From assembly GCA_949152475.1 (NCBI GenBank), contig OX424567.1:20175402-20239401 (forward strand): DNA of 64,000 nt. Direction: 5' to 3'. The notes under the pieces are model-generated. The model was not told where the DNA came from, searched no databases, and saw only the letters and a list, made by a program, of their open reading frames with translations. A program made the position numbers and the translations under genes. Below, one piece after another: positions 46,029-58,149 of the stretch. Source of the DNA: Terebella lapidaria. Taxonomy: Eukaryota; Annelida; Polychaeta; Terebellida; Terebellidae. Positions within the stretch are counted from its first letter, which is position 1. Every line of letters starts with the position of its first letter.

Positions 46029-46696
46029 GCCATAATGCGTTTTCCCTGAACAGTTTTCGTCGCGAATTTAATTCTGACGACTGAAACTATTTAAATCGCG
46101 ACCGAAATCATTAAGTCCGCGACCAAAACGTTTTCGCTGCAGCGAAAACATTCTCGCCGCGAATTAAATACTTTTAGCTGTGGCAAAAACATTATCGTCG
46201 CGACCAAAATCATTTTCGCTGCAGCGAAATTGTTCTCGCCGCGATTTAAACACTTATAGCCGCGACCAAAACATTCTCGCTGCAGCGAAAATGATTATCG
46301 CCGCGGCGAGAATGGTCATACTTGTTAGAACGCTTTTCTTTCATCACCTCAAAAAGAACAAATTGTTTATTATTGCAATTATCGCCGCGGCGAATATTCA
46401 CAGTTAAGTGCGATTATCGCCGCGGCGGTAAGTATTCTCGCTGCAGCAGAAATGTATTGGTCGCGGCAACAACGATTTTCGCTGCAGCGAAAATGTTTTG
46501 GTCGCGGCAACAATGGTTTTCGCTGCGACGAGAATGTTTTAGTTGCGACAACAACTATTTTCACTGCGACAAGAATGTTTTGGTCGCGGCGAGAATATTT
46601 CCGCTGCAGCGAAAACGTTTCGGTCGCGATTTTAATCATTTCCGTCGTTAGAATTAAAGTCGCGACGAAAACTCTTCAGGACAAACACATTATGGC
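46029..46696. mobile_element. Foldback element with long terminal inverted repeats and CGCTGCAGCG units
   Basis: The ends are inverted repeats of about 55 bp: 'gccataatgcgttttccctga' at the left and its near complement ending 'cattatggc' at the right. The inside is built of short units with palindromic cores (CGCTGCAGCG, CGCCGCGGCG, TCGCGA) spaced by A/T-rich arms. Long open frames in this block follow from the repeat and are not genes. There is no transposase, so it fits a non-autonomous foldback element. Confidence 0.85.
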
Positions 46697-47710
46697 ATGA
46701 ATCAGCCACTGTACTTTTCCTTCGACAGTTTCTTTTTACTTGATAATTCGCTTGTACATGCATGTATCGATCCGTCCCCATCGGCTTGGCCGAAAAAGAG
46801 CGTCGCGCCGCGCGTCGCGCCAACTAGCAGATTTTAGGTACAAGTTCACCACATGGCAAACATTAAGTTTGGCAACTTTGGCTAGATTCCACGCACGAAG
46901 TTCATAATAAAACGGCTGTCTACACCGACAAAGACGTGTACAAGAGTGCACATAGAACTTTGGCGAAATCATAAAATATATACAGTGTGGAGAGAAGAAC
47001 CGAAAATGATTCTTCTGTTACCTTAGCCTATCTGGCGATTAGCTTTGTCTATAAATGGGCGAAGTGCACTGGTGCAGGCGAAGACGAAGCGAAGGTACGA
47101 AATGAAACCAAAACTAAAACTAGTATACACAGAGTTCTGGTAAATTGCGGTTTGTATGTTTTGGCTGGTGATCATCTTCGGAACCTCTAGGGGGTACAGA
47201 CGAAAGCAAGACGAAGCGAAATGAGTGAAAAATATAGTGGTAATTCAACCGACGAATACTGTATGGGAATACTGTACTGTATTACAAAAGGATTGCATTA
47301 TGGGCAAAGCGTTTAGTAATACTACAATAATTGTTCACGATAAAGCCTAAGTAAAGTCAAAATAGATGTTCGAATTTTATATTTTATATTGAAGAACACA
47401 TTGAAATAAACAGATTTTTTTTTTACAAAATCGATTTATCTTCATTAGTTATCGAAATATGAAACTTTTTGTGGGCAATATAGGCCATATTTTCACTGTG
47501 ATATTTTGCCTCATTAGCTATTATAATTAGTATTCATGACGTCACACCGGGATACTGATTTTAATTAGTGATTAAGAGTGTCATTCTGACGTTGATTTGC
47601 ATGGTATCACAAATGTATATTATCGGAAGATGTAGCTATATAAATGTATACCATGATTATAGAGTGGTTCACCAGCATAGCAACCATTCCTTTGATACTG
47701 CCTCTAGCAG

Positions 47711-47891
47711 CCATGGTTGCTAAGAGCGTAACTCGCAGCCTAAAGCAGAACTGGTTTTATAAAACTTTGTACGAGATAAATAAATGAAGATAATTGATCA
47801 TTGTGGTTTTTACGGCGTGCAATTATTATAATTAGTTCCAAAGGACTTTTATTACAGTTTTAGGCTGTGAGTTACGCCCTTAGCAACCATG
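47711..47891. mobile_element. Short MITE-like inverted repeat
   Basis: Arms of 34 bp at 47711-47744 and 47858-47891 (ccatggttgctaagagcgta... and its complement) differ at only a few bases and enclose an AT-rich 113-bp loop. The outer ends resemble an RFX-type half palindrome. Confidence 0.75.
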
Positions 47892-48389
47892 ATCAGTGCG
47901 ATGTCCTTTTTCGTGTGTTAAAAATGAGTTCTGAGATCATACTTAGGGCCTATGTAGGTTTATAATGAATAACGATTTGGAAATCATGCAGATTGATAAT
48001 CAGGTCAAGTTGAGTAAATGTATTTAAAAATTCATTTATTTATTTTTTATTTATTTATTGCAATATCGCTGGAGAAACGATCAAGCAATACATTGCAACA
48101 TTGCACGCACACGCAATGACAACAGTAAAATATGTTATTGGCGTGAAAGTTGTCCCTGGTATTGTTGGTTTTGTGTGCCTCTGCGATATACTTGTAGGTC
48201 TACATGCGCATTAGCAACAGAGGAGGACAAGTTGTAATGATCTGAGCAATACTATGCTCAGCATGGTGACCTCCATAATTATTCATATCAAAAACATACA
48301 TACCTTTCCGCTGATAATAAAAGCTAAAAAAAATCAGAATCTTGTCGTTTGTATGAATTAACTAAGTGCTTTTAATAAAGTTTTTTATT

Positions 48390-48720
48390 GTCATCATCAA
48401 AATCTGGTTGGGTTGTTCGTGATAGGTTGATACTTACATTAGCCCCCTGAGTGGGTCGAGTAGATGTCATCATTATTAAGTGTAATGTATCTATCAACTT
48501 ATTACCGCTTATAGCCAGATTTGGATGATACCAATAAAAACCTTACATCAAACACATTCAGAATAGAAACAAAGCCCGACCAAACATTCATATCTGAAGC
48601 CACACTGGTGTCACAGGAGCAGTCAGTGTGTAATTATATTTGTTTCTACTGTACACCAGATGATTTAAGTGCACATCTGCTCAACAACTTATTAAACCAA
48701 TTTAGAAATTCAAAACAAAC
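48390..48720. repeat. Diverged 364-bp-family copies in opposite orientation
   Basis: 48393-48445 matches the reverse complement of the family (catcatcaaaatctggttgg... gttgatacttacatt). 48490-48720 matches the + orientation (tatcaacttattaccgctta..., aaacaaagcccgaccaaac, tttctactgtacacc). The head-to-head arrangement suggests the family is a dispersed inverted-repeat element. Confidence 0.75.
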
Positions 48721-49944
48721 ATGTATCAGGCTCTGCGTATATTTTGTCCGAGAGAAGAACGTCAAAGTCAAGCCCCCCCCCCTCCCTCCCCCACTCCCAT
48801 ATCTACCAGGGCATTCCATTGAAAGACGACGACTATTATATCATTTATCTGTTAGGAGTACATTTAGTTTTTAACTCCGTCGAACACCGAAATTATAAAT
48901 TGAATTTATTTATTCTTCACAAGAAAATACTAATCACATCACCACAATATTTAGAAATGCCAAGAAAGAGAAAGAGAAGAAGAGGAAACTCCTTCTGAAA
49001 GTTGTAACGCAGCAATATATAGATATTTATTTAGTTGCATACCAGTACTGAGAATGTGTCAAACTAATCAAGACATCTTCTGAACGGGATTAAGTCCTTC
49101 AAATTTTCAATCATTTTATTTGTCTCAAAACTAATTTCTGTTCAAATTCTGTTGAATACAAAAATATTTCTCAATGAATATATATATGTGCGTATTTTAT
49201 GTATATTCAGTGTGGCCCTACGTAATTGACACATTGTGAAATGCATTACTTGGTAATGGTGATAGATCTATATCAATTAAAATTACTATCACACTGTTTT
49301 CTCTCTGGCGGCTAAACACAGTGATTGAATTAAGCACAACTGTACCACAATGTGGGTGGGTTGAAGGGGGGGGTGGGGGGGGGGTTGAGTTAAACCCCTC
49401 GTTTATGACAGGGTACACATGAAAATTTTAATTTCATACTTTCGAATCCCCTTCACATCCCTGGCCAGATAGCGGGATAAGGAAACTTGATTCCATTTCT
49501 AGGCCTACTTTCGCTTCGCCTTCGCCGAATATTTGAAGCCTCGCGATGTCATCCGTATGTAGGAAGTGCCGTGTACGCGTTGACCAGCTGCTGCCACCGG
49601 CTGCACGAGGAGATGGGATGAATGGTTACCAGTTACTTTTGTACAAAAGCCGTCAACACAAATTTCGGAAGCTCGGAGCCGATTTCGCATATTATCATAG
49701 ATAGAGATTGATGAAGTGTTCAAGTGTATGAACTCATTGATTCAGCCAGGTCCACATCTGTGCTGCATTGTCAATTAAATCCGAAGCAACATATAGTGGA
49801 CATAAAATCAGGCAAGGCCTAAATCTAGAATCTAGTACTCGGCGAATAATACTATTCACGTAGGCCTATTCAAATGATACGTAGTTGGCGCGAAGCGCGG
49901 CGCGAAGTACTTGCGCGACGCGCCTTTTCCGCCAAGCCGTTGCG

Positions 49945-51165
49945 ACCACCCACTGAAAGATTGTGCTGATATACATAAAAAAAACCCCTCAAAAACAACA
50001 CTTTGTAATCATAGTTTGGGTCCATAGTTTTAAGCGTTCTATATTTATTGAAGCTTTTTTTTTCGAAGCAGCGACAATTTACTCTTGAGACATTGTAAGT
50101 TTTCTACAGCTCATACTTCACTCTACTTGCCTCAAAATATGTCCTAATGTTTTGTGATGTGAGTGGATTTCGTCAGGCTCCACCGAACATAGAGCATGAT
50201 TCTATTGTTATAGCCAAGTACTTATCTTACGGAAGAACCTGCTGTGAGGTCTCTATCTAAGATAGTAACCTCCCAGAGAGGTCTCTATCCTAGATAGGGA
50301 CCTCTAGGTCAGTGTACAATTGCATCTGCTAAAACAAGACGCGTTTGTTTGCGTACTAGCGAGATGTTTTCATCATTGCCGAAACCTAATTCGTTTGATG
50401 CCATGGAAGCTTGGTCGAGGCCAATATAATGTAGATGAGAAGGTGAACAATAAATGTAGTGTTACTGTTGGGTCCCAATTCTAAATTGACCAAGACACTG
50501 AAAAGTGGTAGCCCAAGCAGCGGGCATGGTCGTGAATCTAAAACCCTATTTGTAATCATGATTCATTCATAATCCGGCTATATATTCATCAATATCATGC
50601 AAAACATTCATTAGATGCAGACATCATTTAGGAAAAAAATGGTAAATACCGTGTTGTATAGCGTTGAAAATTACGAGAACAGCAAGTGGACATGTACTTC
50701 TATTCTCATGATATAATAATGGTGACAAAGTTCATCACAAATACAGACAGTGTCGCCCTCTCTTTCCTAACACTGTTGAAGTGTGACGATATAGTTGTAC
50801 ACGCAGATTACTACTCGCAGGTGCATATGCCGGCGGAGATTTAGTTGAGTTGAGGGGGAACCGAGAACTAAATCGGATAATCGGTTCAGAGTCGCTCCAC
50901 TTCACCGATTATCCTATACATAATAGACACGCTCGAATGATTCTGAGCATGTTGCATCGTATGATCGAGATTGGAAGCCCGATCGAGGGGGTGGGTGCAT
51001 GCTCTATGTAGGATATGGCCCGCGGTTTCGGCTTTCGGTCAGATAGACCCCTCGCGCTTCGCGCTCGGGCTCTATCTGACCGAAAGCCTCAACCTGGGGC
51101 CCTATCCTTTACATATCGCTCGATCGTAACCAAAGAGACCGCTGTGTGTTGACAAAATTTTCGTT
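49945..51165. other. Intergenic region with short hairpins
   Basis: No gene recognised. Short inverted repeats: 'ggtctctatcta...' versions at about 50249-50312, a stem at 50875-50913 (ggataatcggt and its complement) and a strong hairpin at 51032-51086. Confidence 0.5.
51032..51086. repeat. Hairpin with 18-19-bp arms
   Basis: 'ctttcggtcagatagaccc' pairs with 'ggctctatctgaccgaaag'. The loop is GC-rich (ctcgcgcttcgcgctc), which is itself a small palindrome. Confidence 0.75.
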
Positions 51166-52011
51166 ATTGGCTTGACATGTGCCCCTCTGGGACAGGTCGC
51201 GCCGCTGACAACAATCGGCGGGTTGGTCGATTCTTACTTTATCTCCTCAAAATATCGCTGATTTAGGTGTATAATTCTATACCTCTGACATTTATGTTGC
51301 TGTATGACGTGTACTCTAAATGTCTCTTCGAAACATAACTGCAATACAACATCATTTATTCAAATCAAAGAAAATTCGAACAGCGCGCGGCCATTTTGCC
51401 TGGGCGGGTCGCACTAAAAACCGTCCGGAACCGTCCGGAACCGTCCTACCAGGGAACAAATAACACTGTCCGGGACCCGAGAAAACCACCCGGGAACTGG
51501 ATTGCATTGCCAGCATCGACGAGCACGTAGTTATCAATGTTTGAAAATCAGTATTGTATAGAAAAGCATTTTGGGTGATGTCATTGTGCTAATAACTAAT
51601 AATGTGTGGATTACATATACAAACATAAAACCACAGGAGAAATGCGTTCATTGTTCATCACAGACATCATTTGGACAAATATTCAGCTTAGATACCCATC
51701 GATGGCTCTCTTCTGAAATGCTTTTAAAAAGAAAATACAGACGCTTACTGCATTTTGAAGGTATCGTCTTCGACTTACCTGCCACAATTTCTCAAAAATG
51801 TAGCTCATCAACAAGTATTTGATTTCATTATTATGTGTGGAGTTCGATTTTATCAGGAAAATCTGCTGATAGACATTTATTCGATCTTCAATCTTTTATT
51901 TCAATCTCTGCCTCTGGAGGTCTGCCGTGGATATATCTAGTCAAGTGTATCGGAGATGACTCCTAATTCCATCGAGTGTGTAAGACTTTGGAGAAATGTC
52001 CTGTAGATGAA

Positions 52012-52211
52012 GCCGTGGTGAACAGCACAAGACAGCTTCTACAGTTTTATGACTCTAATAACCAGATTCTGTCTGCCCCTGATGACGCCAGTGTGTCTTT
52101 GGATAAACTATTCGGTCGGGCTTTGTTTCTATTGCAAAATATTGTATTTTTAGTTTGTTATTGGCATCATTAAAATCTCACTGTATTGGTGGTAATAGAT
52201 TGATACTTACA
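52012..52211 (-). repeat. Diverged 364-bp-family copy
   Basis: Reverse-complement match to the array: 'ctgcccctgatgacgccagt', 'tttggataaactattcggtc' and 'ggtggtaatagattgatact'. Its left part differs from the array units, with a frame NSTRQLLQFYDSNNQILSAP, and may keep more of the ancestral sequence. Confidence 0.75.
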
Positions 52212-52772
52212 TTAAAGGAGGACTTCCTATCAATGTGTATTGGCTTCGACCAATCATTTTACGGTTAAAACTTCCGTATAGCAAATATATCTCAATGCAT
52301 TTGAACGGAGAAGACTTTAAGCTTTGTTCACATATGGAATATGTATATATTTGTTCAGTACAAACAAATCGTACTGAGGATATAACATCAAAAACACCGA
52401 AAATCTGCAAGTTTTTTTTTCCACTCGGCAGTGCACGGCTGACAGAAACGTCATACATGACGTAAATTTCTGTGACGTCATTGTTTTGATAGAAGCCTCG
52501 ACAGGCGGCTCATTTCACTGGAACCAAAGATGCTGGAAGTGCTCCCTTGCCCGAGGCATCATCAAAACAATGACGTCATCGTTTTTACTCATTCATTCTC
52601 CCCAGTTGGAGGGCGTGGCCCGCTAGTTTAGTTTCTTTTCGATTTTACATTCGATAGTAGTTTTAAAAATATGATCTCTTCGATTTTGAAGTCATCTGAA
52701 TGAATACTCCATGTGCGTGAAACTTATATGTTACCGAATTGTGTTTGAATTTGATAGAAAGTCCTCCTTTAA
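52212..52772. mobile_element. MITE-like element with about 22-bp inverted ends
   Basis: The ends 'ttaaaggaggacttcctatc' (52212) and 'ttgatagaaagtcctccttt' (52751) are inverted. The sequence in between has a TGACGTCA-containing symmetric segment (near 52473-52575). No coding sequence. Confidence 0.65.
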
Positions 52773-53030
52773 ATATGTTGCTAACGTCTTACTGATATAT
52801 TCTGCTTTATATTGTTTTCTCAAAGCCGGTCTCAAATAATTTCAGAGATCACACTATCACAGCCAAGTTAATAATTTGCTGATATTTCAATCGGTACCCT
52901 TTGAAATTTGAACAGTAGTGATTGCAATTGCACGTGAAGAAACACACCAGTTGAATGCACCACTTGAAATGTTTTATGCACCAATTAAAAGTATGTTTAC
53001 TGTGCTATCTCCGTGCCTTGGAGACATCAG

Positions 53031-54338
53031 TGGTCTGTGAGCGGTGGTTTTTTCGCGATTATTCCGTCAAAAATTAACATATTTGGATGAAATTTCGGCA
53101 GGAGTGTTATTTTATGTTCGCCTAACAGGATATAAATTTTCGGAAAGATTGGTGTGTAAATAAACAAGAAAATACAGCTAACTGTGAGAGTCGACATTAG
53201 AGCTTGAGTGAGCACACCATCAGCACCCTAGACAGCGGAATGTATTCTACTCAACGTAACCCCCCCCCCCCCCCCCTCCAAATAAAAATGCTACCATACT
53301 GATATCCTCCCTCAAATGATTCCAATTCATTCCCGTATATTATGATGAAAGCATAGGCCTACTTCATTCATATTTTTCTAGTAAGTAAACATTCATTTTG
53401 AACGCAATGAAACAGATACTAGTACTCCTGCTGAAATGGTATTGAACCTTAATGAAATATCCTTAAAAATATTTCAAACTATGAGGAATATCTGCATCTG
53501 ATATCATGATAATTAACATATATGCCCACTGGGCTAATGAAAAGACCAGTTTAAAATATAAAGGATTATCTGAAGGCTTCGCAAACCCAACACCTTGACA
53601 TATAAAATACGTCAAATTATGGTAAATGTAGCTGTGGCATCGCAGACGAATCGTTGTGTTCGCTTCATAAAACCGAGGAATGCCACACGGCACACGCAAG
53701 CTTACATGGATGCTGCACAGGAGATTGTGTTCTCCAAAATACGCGTCATTGCGGTAAAATTTGCTTTGCATTCTGGGAACGTCAATTTCCATCGGCTCCG
53801 CCATTTTGACGTTTTCCAAACAATCTCAGCATTTTGCTTAATTATCTCAAACCTAACACATCGATTTATGCATTATACATGTGTGGAATATTCAAAGTTT
53901 ACCATCAATTCGAGAGATTTCATGTCAAGGACGAAGAAAATTCTCATTTGAAGTAGGTTTCTAAACGTTTACATGCCAAAACGGGCGTCGATAGGTTCGC
54001 ATGAAACCTCCATGAAAAAGTCAGCACATAGACATGTAGCGGGTTGGGGGCTTCGCCCCCAACGCTCTAATGTCAAAAGGTTAGCCCATTTGGCCTACAT
54101 GTGGGAAAACGTCAAAACGTTATCTATAGAAATGCTACGGCGATCGGGGGCGGTCCACGGCCGATATATTCAGATTTTTACTATGGACGAGATAGGCCAA
54201 CTTTTTTGCATCGCATCCAATCTTCTTGAAAATGCATTCCGAGTTAGGCGGTTATGAGATAACATGCCTGTAAAAATTCCACAGGATTATCTCATGTAAT
54301 GACAGAGTAATCGCCTGAAAACCACCGCTCACAGACCA
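53031..54338. mobile_element. Inverted-repeat element (about 1.3 kb) nested in the larger element
   Basis: The ends 'tggtctgtgagcggtggttt' (53031) and its complement 'aaaccaccgctcacagacca' (ending 54338) match over at least 21 bp. The inside has a C-run (about 53262-53276) and no recognisable transposase. Confidence 0.65.
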
Positions 54339-54839
54339 ATGACGTCAAAGGAGTCAAGGACTGTGGTGTTAAAACCCCATCAGTTATTATACATTATTTC
54401 CCTACAGATGTTGTAAAATTTCACCCATTGAAATATTTCTTGCAATGTCTTGTGACTAACTCGTTTTTATGTATAGTTCGGAATCATATGAGAGATCTGA
54501 ATAAAAATATAGAAAACATTCCTAGGCGGTTTTCTCGGGTCCCGGACAGTGGTATTTGCCCCTGGAAGGTCCAGGACGCTTCCGGACGGTTATTAGTGCG
54601 ACCCCCACAGGCAAAATGGCCGCGCGCTGTTCGAATTTTCTTTGATTTGAATAAATGATGTTGTATTGCAATTATGTTTCGACGAGACATTTAGAGTACA
54701 CGTCATACAGCAACATAAATGTCAGAGGTATATATTTATACACCTAAATCAGCGATATTTTGAGGAGATAAAGTAAGAACCGACCAACCCGCCGATTGTT
54801 GTCAGCGGCGCGACCTGTCCCAGAGGGGCACATGTCAAG

Positions 54840-56130
54840 TTATTGGCACGACTAGTTCAAGGCACGGATGGATGAGATGTCACGATCACGGCATCCTTTC
54901 ACACCGATATAAAGTCTAATTTACTGAATATTCCTAAAAGTCGTACAACAGTAGTCCACTTGATAATATTATCCACAATTTTCTATGTCTTGGCTTTAGT
55001 ATTTTCACGCCTATTCACGTCGACGTCTGGAACCCCCCCCCCCCCCCCTCTCTCTCTCTCTCTCTGGGCTACAAAACCCAACTGTACAGTGGGGCAAGTC
55101 TCTATGTATGTGTATTTTCCCGCCTTCGAGCACGAGGTCGTGTCTGATTGGTTGTGTGTGTTACCTGATGTCCGGCGTTGTCTGAAAGTAGGAGTTCTTG
55201 GAATAAGTACATATATTTGGCGCGCTTTCCTTTGTGTGATGTAAGTGCGTGGGCGTGTGTTTATATGCACTGGGAATGTAGGTGTGAGTACATGTGGGAG
55301 AGTTTCGGGCAGTTTTGTCCGAAAAATACTACAATTTCATAGTTTTTGTACGTATGAAGATGAGTTTGTTTGAATCTTTCTGTCCGAGGGAATTCATACC
55401 CTGATTTTTCTATCTCGTTCACACCGCTTTTTTGCCGATATTTTGCGATGTTTCATGGTATCGTATTGTAACTTGGCATACTTCACCTGGAAATCAAACA
55501 GCATTTTTCTGCAGACTCTCAGACTTCTGCTCATGAAACTGTGAAAGTTAGCAATCCACTGCCATGATAAATTTTCCCTGAAATCCTTGCATGTCGTTTG
55601 CATGTCAACAAGTATTGTTTTCCTTTGGCACGTGATGGGCTATTCTGTTTGGATAATTTGCACAGGGGCGGGGGTCAGGATTCCTGACCGCCCACACATG
55701 TAAACCGATTCGAAATGAAAATTATGCCTAATTCGGACTTGTCCATTTGGATTCCGTCATCAGTGGTCGAGAACCAAACAATATGTCGGCGCTCGAGAAA
55801 ATCCTCCCTTAAATGAAACTTTTGTGTTTTGAATGCAACAGATAGCGTTCCGGAAGGGAGGTTTGTGTAAACTAGTTGCCATTTGTAACACAGACATACA
55901 ATATTCAGTTGACTCTTTCCCTCGACGTGACTTGACTGAACTTGCAGCAGAAAACGGTGTAAACAAATTTAAAAATTTGTATAGAGTATACGCCATATAT
56001 ATTTGAGCGTAATTATTTTATATGCACATGTTTCATTCAGTACCAAGGACCAACACTAGCTGATGTATATATACACTGATGCTCAAATTGGTTGGTACAT
56101 ATGTTTTACATTTGCAAGACAGGTAAAAAT
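54840..56130. other. Intergenic region with simple repeats
   Basis: C-run followed by (CT)n at about 55031-55066. No gene recognised. Confidence 0.5.
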
Positions 56131-56139
56131 TTGATATTT

Positions 56140-56660
56140 TCCAACGTAATATCATGTTATGTGTTTGTTAGGAATTCTGTCCCATTCCTCCGTCAAAGCC
56201 AGGCCCTAATCTCGCAAGTTTGCAGGTTGGACATTCCTGCGATTCACAGCACGATCCAACTCATCCCAAAGGTGCTCTATTGGGTTCGTATCCAGGCTGG
56301 CGGAGGGTTGGGGTATGGCCAGAACGTCACGTTCTCGGAGGAATTCTTGCACAATGTGAGCTTTATGAGCTGGTGCATTATCTTGTTGGAGTCTGAAATT
56401 GTTCTCGAACATCCCCACGGCGAATGGAAGCAGTTGGTTTTGCAGGATGTCCGTGTACACGGCGCCAGTCACGTTCTGATCCAGGATGACTAACGGATTG
56501 ACACAACTTGCGCAGTAGGCCCCCATATGTGCATCGAACCTCCACCTGCAGCCACATTCAACTGGATATTTCCATCAAGTAGTTCCAACACATCTGCGGA
56601 CTCGGAGTCGACTATCAACGGGGTAGAGCAGAAACCTGGATTCGTCGTGAAGACAACGTG
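56140..56660 (-). pseudogene. Tc1/mariner-type transposase fragment, decayed
   Basis: The - strand frame contains the Tc1 catalytic blocks: NFRLQQDNAPAHKAHIVQEF (with the second catalytic Asp) and LDTNPIEHLWDEL (the SPDLNPIE block, altered). NLRD and, after an in-frame stop, LTEEWDRIP follow. The region upstream, near 56530-56650, keeps only frame-shifted traces of the first catalytic block. Stops and frameshifts mean it is inactive. Terminal inverted repeats were not found. Confidence 0.85.
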
Positions 56661-56689
56661 ATTTCAGTGAGCCACCGTCAAATTCTGAT

Positions 56690-57175
56690 ACCTCACAAAT
56701 ATTTGTGCTGCATCCGAAATCATTTGTGTCGTGTCACAAATATTTGTGCTGCGTCAGAAATCATTTGTGACGCATCAGAAATAGTTGTGTTGCGTCAAAA
56801 ATCATTTGTGACACGTCAGAAATATTCATGCTGCATCAGAAATCTATTTGATGCGTCGGAAATATTCATGCTGCATCAGAAATCATTTATGACATTTCAG
56901 AAATATTTGTGTTGCATCAGAAATCATTTGTGGTGCGTCAGTAATATTTGTGCTGCGTCAGAAATCATTTGTGATGCATCAGAAATATTTGTGGTGCGTC
57001 AGAAATCATTTGTGATGCGTCAGGACTGTTTGTGCTGCACCAGAAATTGTCTAAAGGTATTTGTGACGCATCTCACAAATATTTGTGATGCATCAGAAAT
57101 CATTCGTGTTGGGTCACAAATATTTATGCTGTGTCATAAATCATTTAAGGTGTGTCAGAAATATTTGTGACGTCC
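56690..57175. repeat. Minisatellite of about 20-21-bp units ('catcagaaatcatttgtg')
   Basis: About 22 imperfect units alternate 'cagaaatatttgtgctgcgt' and 'cagaaatcatttgtgatgcg'. The long + strand frame across it (cysteine- and isoleucine-rich repeats) follows from a unit length divisible by three and is probably not a gene. Confidence 0.9.
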
Positions 57176-57279
57176 ATGAATTTTTCAATTACATTGCTTT
57201 TTGTTAAAGTGTATAAACGCAGAGGAAATTGATGGCAATTCGGAGCCACCGTACTTCCCTCAAATTATATTTTTCTCTC

Positions 57280-57450
57280 CACTGTCCATTACTTGTATGA
57301 GTTATATTGGCGCCACCTCTTCATCCCACCCAATCGCGCCAGTATCATACGACAATCATTCGTCCCCGAAACAGCAAGACTATGGAATCAACTATCAGTT
57401 GATTCCACCAAGGCCCGTAAAGGACACATCACGGTCACCAGCTCGATGAG
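57280..57450 (+). mobile_element. LINE-type 3' remnant
   Basis: The frame NRASIIRQSFVPETARLWNQL matches the conserved 'RTS-x-R-x-SF-x-P-x-x-R-x-WN-x-LP' tail found downstream of the reverse transcriptase in many invertebrate LINEs. It is short and has no RT domain next to it. Confidence 0.5.
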
Positions 57451-57489
57451 CCCCGCTCTTTCTGGTGTCTGGCATGTGCTGTAATATAT

Positions 57490-58140
57490 TATGTCTTTTG
57501 TTTTTTTTGTTTTTCAGTTCATGTGAAATAATTTTTTCTTCTTCTTGGAAGCTCTCCGAGGAAGCCTTCAGGGCTGCAGATTGCTATAGCTAGATCCAGG
57601 TTTCCTTGTTCATGATGCAAATAGTTGTATATAGCTACTGCCTCTAGACTGTACTATTTTATGACCCAAAACCCACCTAATAGTGACAGTATTGAATATG
57701 CACACTATGAAGAAGGAAGAAGGATGTTGATCCATCCATAATGAAAAACGGTGAATTATGATAACTTCCGTTGATAATCAGTAACGAACATTGTTTGTAA
57801 TCTATTGAATGACTCATGATTCTTCTCAATAGCAGATGATCAGATCATCAGATATATCAGATGCAACACAAATTGCATATATACGGCACGAAACGTTTAT
57901 TTCAAATCTATTCATATATTTGGTGTATTTCGTCCTGTTATATACAACAATCAACGACCCACAATTGATTTGGAATATTTACCCAAACAAATCTTCCCCT
58001 AAGGAATGACATATCATATACAGCATATGTATAGTATATCATATTATGACTATAATTGATGTACTTAAACTTCCTTTTGTTATTCTTTACATTTGGTTTC
58101 GAATTGCAATTGCCTTACCCACTCATGAACTCATACATCA
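57490..58140. other. Intergenic region, nothing recognised
   Basis: AT-rich DNA between the LINE remnant and the lectin-derived tandem array. No feature seen. Confidence 0.4.
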
Positions 58141-58149
58141 AAATCATTT

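Larger units (their letters stand above)
46782..49939. mobile_element. Probable inverted-repeat element (about 3.2 kb, GC-rich ends)
   Basis: The left end 46782-46826 (cggcttggccgaaaaagagc... ending gcgccaactag) and the right end 49881-49939 (gtagttggcgcg... ending ccgccaagccg) are imperfect reverse complements. The interior is AT-rich and carries a nested MITE (47711-47891), a decayed copy of the 364-bp family (48.39-48.72 kb) and no transposase I recognise. The right copy has a small extra segment between the matching blocks. Confidence 0.5.
51171..54839. mobile_element. Large element with about 315-bp terminal inverted repeats, nested insertions inside
   Basis: The left arm 51171-51488 begins 'cttgacatgtgcccctctgg' and includes 'gcgcgcggccattttgcctg'. 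The right arm 54528-54839 is its near-perfect reverse complement. The interior (about 3 kb) has no transposase I can recognise. It holds two smaller inverted-repeat elements (52212-52772 and 53031-54338) and a decayed copy of the 364-bp family (52012-52211). It is probably a non-autonomous DNA transposon enlarged by nested insertion. Confidence 0.82.

Noticed and set aside
46180-46651. Long Arg/Ser-rich frames across the foldback element
   Set aside because: Explained by short GC-palindrome repeats that keep frames open on both strands.
53463-53951. Opposed frames of about 118 codons inside the nested inverted-repeat element, considered as a transposase
   Set aside because: No DDE or other catalytic pattern on either strand.
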